The notes under the pieces: model-generated | What the model saw: only the letters and a program-made list of their open reading frames with translations | What the model was told of the DNA's origin: nothing | The model's database searches: none | From: Bacillota bacterium | Lineage (GTDB): Bacteria > Bacillota > Clostridia > Tissierellales > Sporanaerobacteraceae | Length of the DNA: 7,843 nt | NCBI GenBank assembly: GCA_029779375.1 | Contig: JAKPAR010000398.1 | Span: 1 to 7,843, forward strand | Direction: 5' to 3' | Shown here: positions 4,304 to 7,843 of the stretch, piece after piece | Position numbering within the stretch: position 1 is the first letter of the stretch | Layout: every line of letters begins with the position of its first letter | Program-made: the position numbers and the translations under genes

Positions 4304-6136
4304 ATGTTTAATATAGAAGAAGAATTGAAAAAACTGCCTGACAAACCAGGAGTATATATAATGAAGAATGAAAGTGGAGAAATAATTTATGTAGGGAAAG
4401 CAATATCCTTAAAAAAAAGAGTAAGACAATACTTTCAGTCTTCAAGAAACAACACGATTAAAGTAAATGCTATGGTTAAAAATATAAGCGAATTTGAGTA
4501 TATAATAGTAGACAATGAAGTAGAGGCTTTGATACTTGAATCAAATTTGATAAAAAAGCATAAGCCGAAGTACAATGTACTCTTAAGAGATGATAAACAA
4601 TATCCTTATATAAAAGTGACTACGAATGAAAAATATCCCAGAGTCATAAAGACTAGAAATGTATTGAAGGATGGAGCAAAGTATTTTGGGCCATATCCTA
4701 GTGGCTATGCAGTCAATGATGCTCTTGAAATAATCAGGAATTTATATCCTATTAGAACTTGTAACTTAAAGCTCAATGGAGAAAAGGTATTAGATAGACC
4801 TTGTCTTAACTATTATATAAAAAGATGTCTAGCACCATGTCAAGGAAATGTAGATGAAAATATTTATTTAGAAATGATAGATGAAATACTTATGTTTTTA
4901 AATGGCAGAGAAGACAAACTGGTAGAGATGATAGTCGAAAAAATGAATGAGGCTTCTAAAAATTTAGATTTTGAAAATGCAGCAAAGTATAGAGATCAGA
5001 TAAATTCCTTGAAATTGATTCTTGAAAAGCAGAAAATTGTTTCTGCTAACAATATAATAGACCAAGATATCATAGGTATGGCTAGAGGTGTTGAAGATGT
5101 ATGTGTACAAGTCTTTTTTGTAAGAGCAGGTAAGATTATGGGAAGGGAACATTTTATATTGTCTGATGTAGAGCATTTAGATAGAAGCGAAATACTCAGC
5201 TCATTTATAAAACAGTTCTACTTAGGAACTGCATATGTTCCAAAGGAAATATTTGTAGAAGAAGAATTTGAAGATATAGCTGCAGTATCAAAATGGCTGA
5301 GTGAAAAGCGAGGAACTAAAGTGGATATAAGAGTGCCAAAGCGAGGAGAAAAGAGCCAATTGATGGAAATGGTCAGAAACAATGCTTTAAATACTTTAAA
5401 TCAATATGGGGAAGATATAAAGAGAAAGACGAAAGAAAGAGAAAGCGCTTTGGGAAAACTTGCAAATATCATGGAATTAGACAAAATACCCTTTAGAATA
5501 GAGGCCTTTGACATATCAAATATCCAAGGAATAGAACCTGTAGGGAGTATGGTGGTATTTGAAAATGGAATACCTAAAAAAAGTGATTATAGGAGATTTA
5601 AGATAAAGACAGTTATAGGCCCTAATGACTATGCTAGTATGGCAGAGATAATAAAAAGACGATTTGAAAGATGGCCTTCTTGTCTACCTGATCTCATCAT
5701 GATAGATGGAGGAAAGGGGCAGGTAAATATAGTAGAAAGGGTACTAAAGGATTTAGGAATAGATATAGCTGTATGTGGACTTGTAAAAGATGATTTTCAC
5801 AGGACTAGAGGGATTATATATAGAAACAATGAAATAAATCTGGAGGAAAGTGAAGAAACTTTTAAATTAATAACTAGAATTCAAGATGAAGCTCATAGAT
5901 TTGCTATAAGTTATCATAGGAGTTTAAGAAGCAAGAAAATTTTTAAATCTGTCTTAGATGATATTAATGGAGTAGGGGAAAAAAGAAAAAAAGCACTTCT
6001 AAAAACATTTGGAAGTGTAGATGGAATAAAACAGGCTTCATTGGAAGAATTAATAGCTGTTGAAGGAATGAATAAAGTTGTGGCAGAAGAAGTGTACAAT
6101 TTTTTTAGAAAAGACAATACAAAATGTGAAGAATAA
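4304..6136 (+). CDS. uvrC: Excinuclease ABC subunit C
   Basis: UvrC makes the 3' and 5' incisions around a DNA lesion after UvrA and UvrB have located it. The 610-residue protein is full length. The N-terminal GIY-YIG nuclease (about 13-91, 3' cut) has GVY at 16-18, YVG at 29-31, R39/R41 and the metal-binding E79. Four cysteines, C153, C167, C175 and C179 (RTC, RPC, KRC, APC), match the set implicated in an iron-sulphur cluster in E. coli UvrC. The UVR motif that contacts UvrB is at about 204-239 (NLDFENAAKYRDQI). The RNase H-like nuclease (5' cut) shows D403 (FDISN), D442 (NDYASM), D468 (IDGGKGQ) and H531 (DEAHRFA). Two helix-hairpin-helix motifs (about 551-608, DINGVGEKRKKALL and AVEGMNKVVAEEV) bind DNA. 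The start follows GAAGGGTGAG at good spacing. uvrA and uvrB are not in the window. hprK follows 17 nt later and probably shares the transcript. Confidence 0.98.
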   Translation: MFNIEEELKKLPDKPGVYIMKNESGEIIYVGKAISLKKRVRQYFQSSRNNTIKVNAMVKNISEFEYIIVDNEVEALILESNLIKKHKPKYNVLLRDDKQYPYIKVTTNEKYPRVIKTRNVLKDGAKYFGPYPSGYAVNDALEIIRNLYPIRTCNLKLNGEKVLDRPCLNYYIKRCLAPCQGNVDENIYLEMIDEILMFLNGREDKLVEMIVEKMNEASKNLDFENAAKYRDQINSLKLILEKQKIVSANNIIDQDIIGMARGVEDVCVQVFFVRAGKIMGREHFILSDVEHLDRSEILSSFIKQFYLGTAYVPKEIFVEEEFEDIAAVSKWLSEKRGTKVDIRVPKRGEKSQLMEMVRNNALNTLNQYGEDIKRKTKERESALGKLANIMELDKIPFRIEAFDISNIQGIEPVGSMVVFENGIPKKSDYRRFKIKTVIGPNDYASMAEIIKRRFERWPSCLPDLIMIDGGKGQVNIVERVLKDLGIDIAVCGLVKDDFHRTRGIIYRNNEINLEESEETFKLITRIQDEAHRFAISYHRSLRSKKIFKSVLDDINGVGEKRKKALLKTFGSVDGIKQASLEELIAVEGMNKVVAEEVYNFFRKDNTKCEE

Positions 6137-6153
6137 AAATGGGAAGTGATGAT

Positions 6154-7098
6154 ATGGATTATGTTACATTGGATAAATTGATAGAAGATTTAAAATTAGA
6201 AACCATATATGGTGCAGATAATATGGATAAAGTAAAGATAAATAAAAGTGATGTAAATAGACCAGGACTTCAGTTGGCAGGATATTTTGATTATTTTGCC
6301 TATGAAAGATTGCAGATAATAGGGAATGTTGAGTGGTATTATTTCAATAGTTTGCCTGAAAAAGTAAAAAGTGAAACAATAGAAAAGATGTTTTCCTACC
6401 CTATACCCGCAATTGTTATATCTAGAGATTTAGAAGTTTTCCCTGAGATGCTTAGATTTGCAAAGGAAAAAAATAGGACAATCTTAAGAACTGAACATTC
6501 TACAACCAAATTCATAAATCTCCTCATAAATTATTTAGATGATGTATTGGCTCCTGAAATAACAGTTCATGGAGTACTGGTAGAAGTATATGGTATGGGT
6601 ATATTGTTGACTGGCAAAAGTGGTGTAGGAAAAAGTGAGACAGCTCTTGAACTCATCAAACGAGGGCACAGGCTTGTAGCAGATGATGCTGTAGAGATAA
6701 AAAGGGTAGAAGATGATATAAGAGGAACTGCACCAGAAATAATAAGACATTTCATGGAAATAAGAGGCATAGGAATACTTGATATAGAAAGGCTTTATGG
6801 AGTGGGAGCGGTTAAAAAATGGGAATTTGTAGATATGATTATAGAATTAGAGTTTTGGGATGAGGAAAAAGAATATGATAGAATAGGTCTAGATGAAGAG
6901 TATGCAGAAATTTTAGGCATAAAAATACCTAAATTAATTATACCTGTAAGACCAGGCAGAAATACTGCTATGATAGTAGAAGTTGCAGCTAGGAACAATA
7001 GACAAAAAATTTTAGGATATAATGCTGCAAAAGAGTTAGGTGATAGGGTTAAAAAAGAAATTGAAAAGAGAAAAAAAGACTATCATAGCTTAGATTGA
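6154..7098 (+). CDS. hprK: HPr kinase/phosphorylase
   Basis: HprK phosphorylates Ser46 of the phosphotransferase carrier HPr, and reverses this. In Bacillota, P-Ser-HPr is the corepressor of CcpA and adjusts sugar uptake. From the chosen ATG the protein has 314 residues, the usual length. The N-terminal domain (about 1-125) is followed by the kinase domain. This has H139 (VHGVLVE), a Walker A loop GKSGVGKS at 154-161 with K160 and E162, D177/D178 (VADDAVE), the family signature beginning at E202 (EIRGIGILDI), and the C-terminal loop PVRPGRN (264-270) followed by GYNAA. All family-critical residues are present. The ATG at 6154 is preferred over an in-frame ATG at 6139 because GGGAAGTGAT (6141-6150) lies just before it and homologues begin Met-x-x-Val-Thr. 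It sits 17 nt behind uvrC, with no promoter or terminator seen between them, so co-transcription is likely. No clear terminator follows. Confidence 0.97.
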   Translation: MDYVTLDKLIEDLKLETIYGADNMDKVKINKSDVNRPGLQLAGYFDYFAYERLQIIGNVEWYYFNSLPEKVKSETIEKMFSYPIPAIVISRDLEVFPEMLRFAKEKNRTILRTEHSTTKFINLLINYLDDVLAPEITVHGVLVEVYGMGILLTGKSGVGKSETALELIKRGHRLVADDAVEIKRVEDDIRGTAPEIIRHFMEIRGIGILDIERLYGVGAVKKWEFVDMIIELEFWDEEKEYDRIGLDEEYAEILGIKIPKLIIPVRPGRNTAMIVEVAARNNRQKILGYNAAKELGDRVKKEIEKRKKDYHSLD

Positions 7099-7184
7099 TA
7101 AAATCATAACAAATAATAAGGGCGTTAGAACTAGCAAATATGAGGATTTAAAGAAGAATTATGGATTTATTAATATTTTGTTTG

Positions 7185-7213
7185 TTGACTTTATAATTCA
7201 TGTTTAATATACT
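7185..7213 (+). promoter_or_regulatory. Promoter of the PFOR gene
   Basis: TTGACT (7185-7190) and TATACT (7208-7213) are separated by 17 bp, a good vegetative promoter. The predicted start is near 7220, about 80 nt before the ATG. The 202-nt gap between hprK and PFOR (7099-7300) holds this promoter, a small hairpin and the SD sequence. I see no gene and no convincing terminator for hprK in it, so read-through from uvrC-hprK is possible. Confidence 0.78.
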
Positions 7214-7223
7214 GAAAATAGAG

Positions 7224-7239
7224 TGTGCCTTGGGGCATA
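7224..7239 (+). other. Small stem-loop at the 5' end of the PFOR leader
   Basis: TGTGCC (7224-7229) and GGCATA (7234-7239) can pair as a 6-bp stem with one G-T pair around a TTGG loop. It begins about 4 nt from the predicted transcript start. There is no T tract after it, so it is not a terminator. A 5'-end hairpin of this kind could stabilise the mRNA of an abundant enzyme (inference). Confidence 0.35.
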
Positions 7240-7285
7240 AAAATATTTAGTACTATAAAGTGTTAAATAAATTGAAAATTATTAT

Positions 7286-7294
7286 AAAGGGGGT
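7286..7294 (+). promoter_or_regulatory. Ribosome binding site of the PFOR gene
   Basis: AAAGGGGGT with 7 nt between the last G and the ATG at 7301, the same SD form and spacing as at the DUF881 gene. An ATG at 7297 is out of frame and too close to be the start. Confidence 0.85.
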
Positions 7295-7300
7295 CTATGA

Positions 7301-7843
<543 letters not shown>

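Noticed and set aside
4047..4316. 89-residue + strand open frame overlapping the membrane-protein gene and the uvrC start
   Set aside because: It is antisense to a well-supported gene, crosses both promoters and the uvrC SD sequence, and ends in low-complexity Asn/Ile codons. It has no SD sequence of its own.
6535..6998. Several - strand open frames of 67-71 residues opposite hprK
   Set aside because: They overlap each other in different frames and lie under conserved HprK motifs; none has a good SD sequence.
7114..7140. Candidate hprK terminator (GTTAG-AA-CTAGC)
   Set aside because: The stem is 5 bp with a G-T pair and a 2-base loop, and no T tract follows.
7188..7261. 8-bp inverted repeat ACTTTATA / TATAAAGT flanking the PFOR promoter
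   Set aside because: The arms are 58 nt apart and AT-rich; such pairs arise by chance in 200 bp of this composition, and one arm partly overlaps the -35 box.
7259..7280. Possible Rex (redox regulator) site in the PFOR leader, around GTGTTAA
   Set aside because: Only one half matches the TTGTTAA half-site (6 of 7); the other half matches about 3 of 7, which is expected by chance in AT-rich DNA.

Overview
The window is a low-GC, AT-rich bacterial chromosome segment with typical Bacillota features: AGGAGG- or AGGGGGT-type Shine-Dalgarno (SD) sequences, TTG starts, extended -10 promoters, and short genes separated by compact hairpin terminators. It carries an HPr kinase/phosphorylase and a pyruvate:ferredoxin oxidoreductase (PFOR). 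Together these point to an anaerobic clostridial or Tissierellia-type organism. That placement is inferred from gene content and composition; species cannot be told from the window.

Layout. (1) 2-1597 (+): the last ~530 codons of a large M24B aminopeptidase P, with its N-terminus outside the window. (2) 1629-2243 (-): recX, convergent with the aminopeptidase across a bidirectional hairpin. (3) 2335-2583 (-): a small unrecognised 82-aa protein, with its own promoter and terminator. (4) 2796-3503 (+): a membrane-anchored DUF881 protein whose only well-placed start codon is ATT. (5) 3524-4201 (-): an unrecognised four-helix membrane protein, convergent with the DUF881 gene across a palindrome that contains both stop codons. 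(6) 4304-6136 (+): complete uvrC, divergent from the membrane-protein gene, with the two promoters overlapping. (7) 6154-7098 (+): hprK, 17 nt behind uvrC and probably co-transcribed. (8) 7301-7843 (+): the first 181 codons of pyruvate:ferredoxin oxidoreductase, behind its own promoter and an ~80-nt leader.

The genes do not form one pathway. RecX (modulator of RecA) and UvrC (excision-repair nuclease) both belong to DNA repair but are not co-transcribed. HprK (carbon catabolite signalling) sits between uvrC and PFOR (central anaerobic carbon metabolism). No mobile element, CRISPR array, tRNA, rRNA or clear sign of horizontal transfer was seen, and no previously undescribed multi-gene system is evident.

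The more unusual signals are at the gene-start and regulatory level: the apparent ATT start of the DUF881 gene; a perfect promoter lying inside what looks like the N-terminus of the small protein, which moves its start to an internal TTG; the interlocked symmetric promoters between uvrC and the membrane protein; and a cre-like sequence inside uvrC upstream of hprK.
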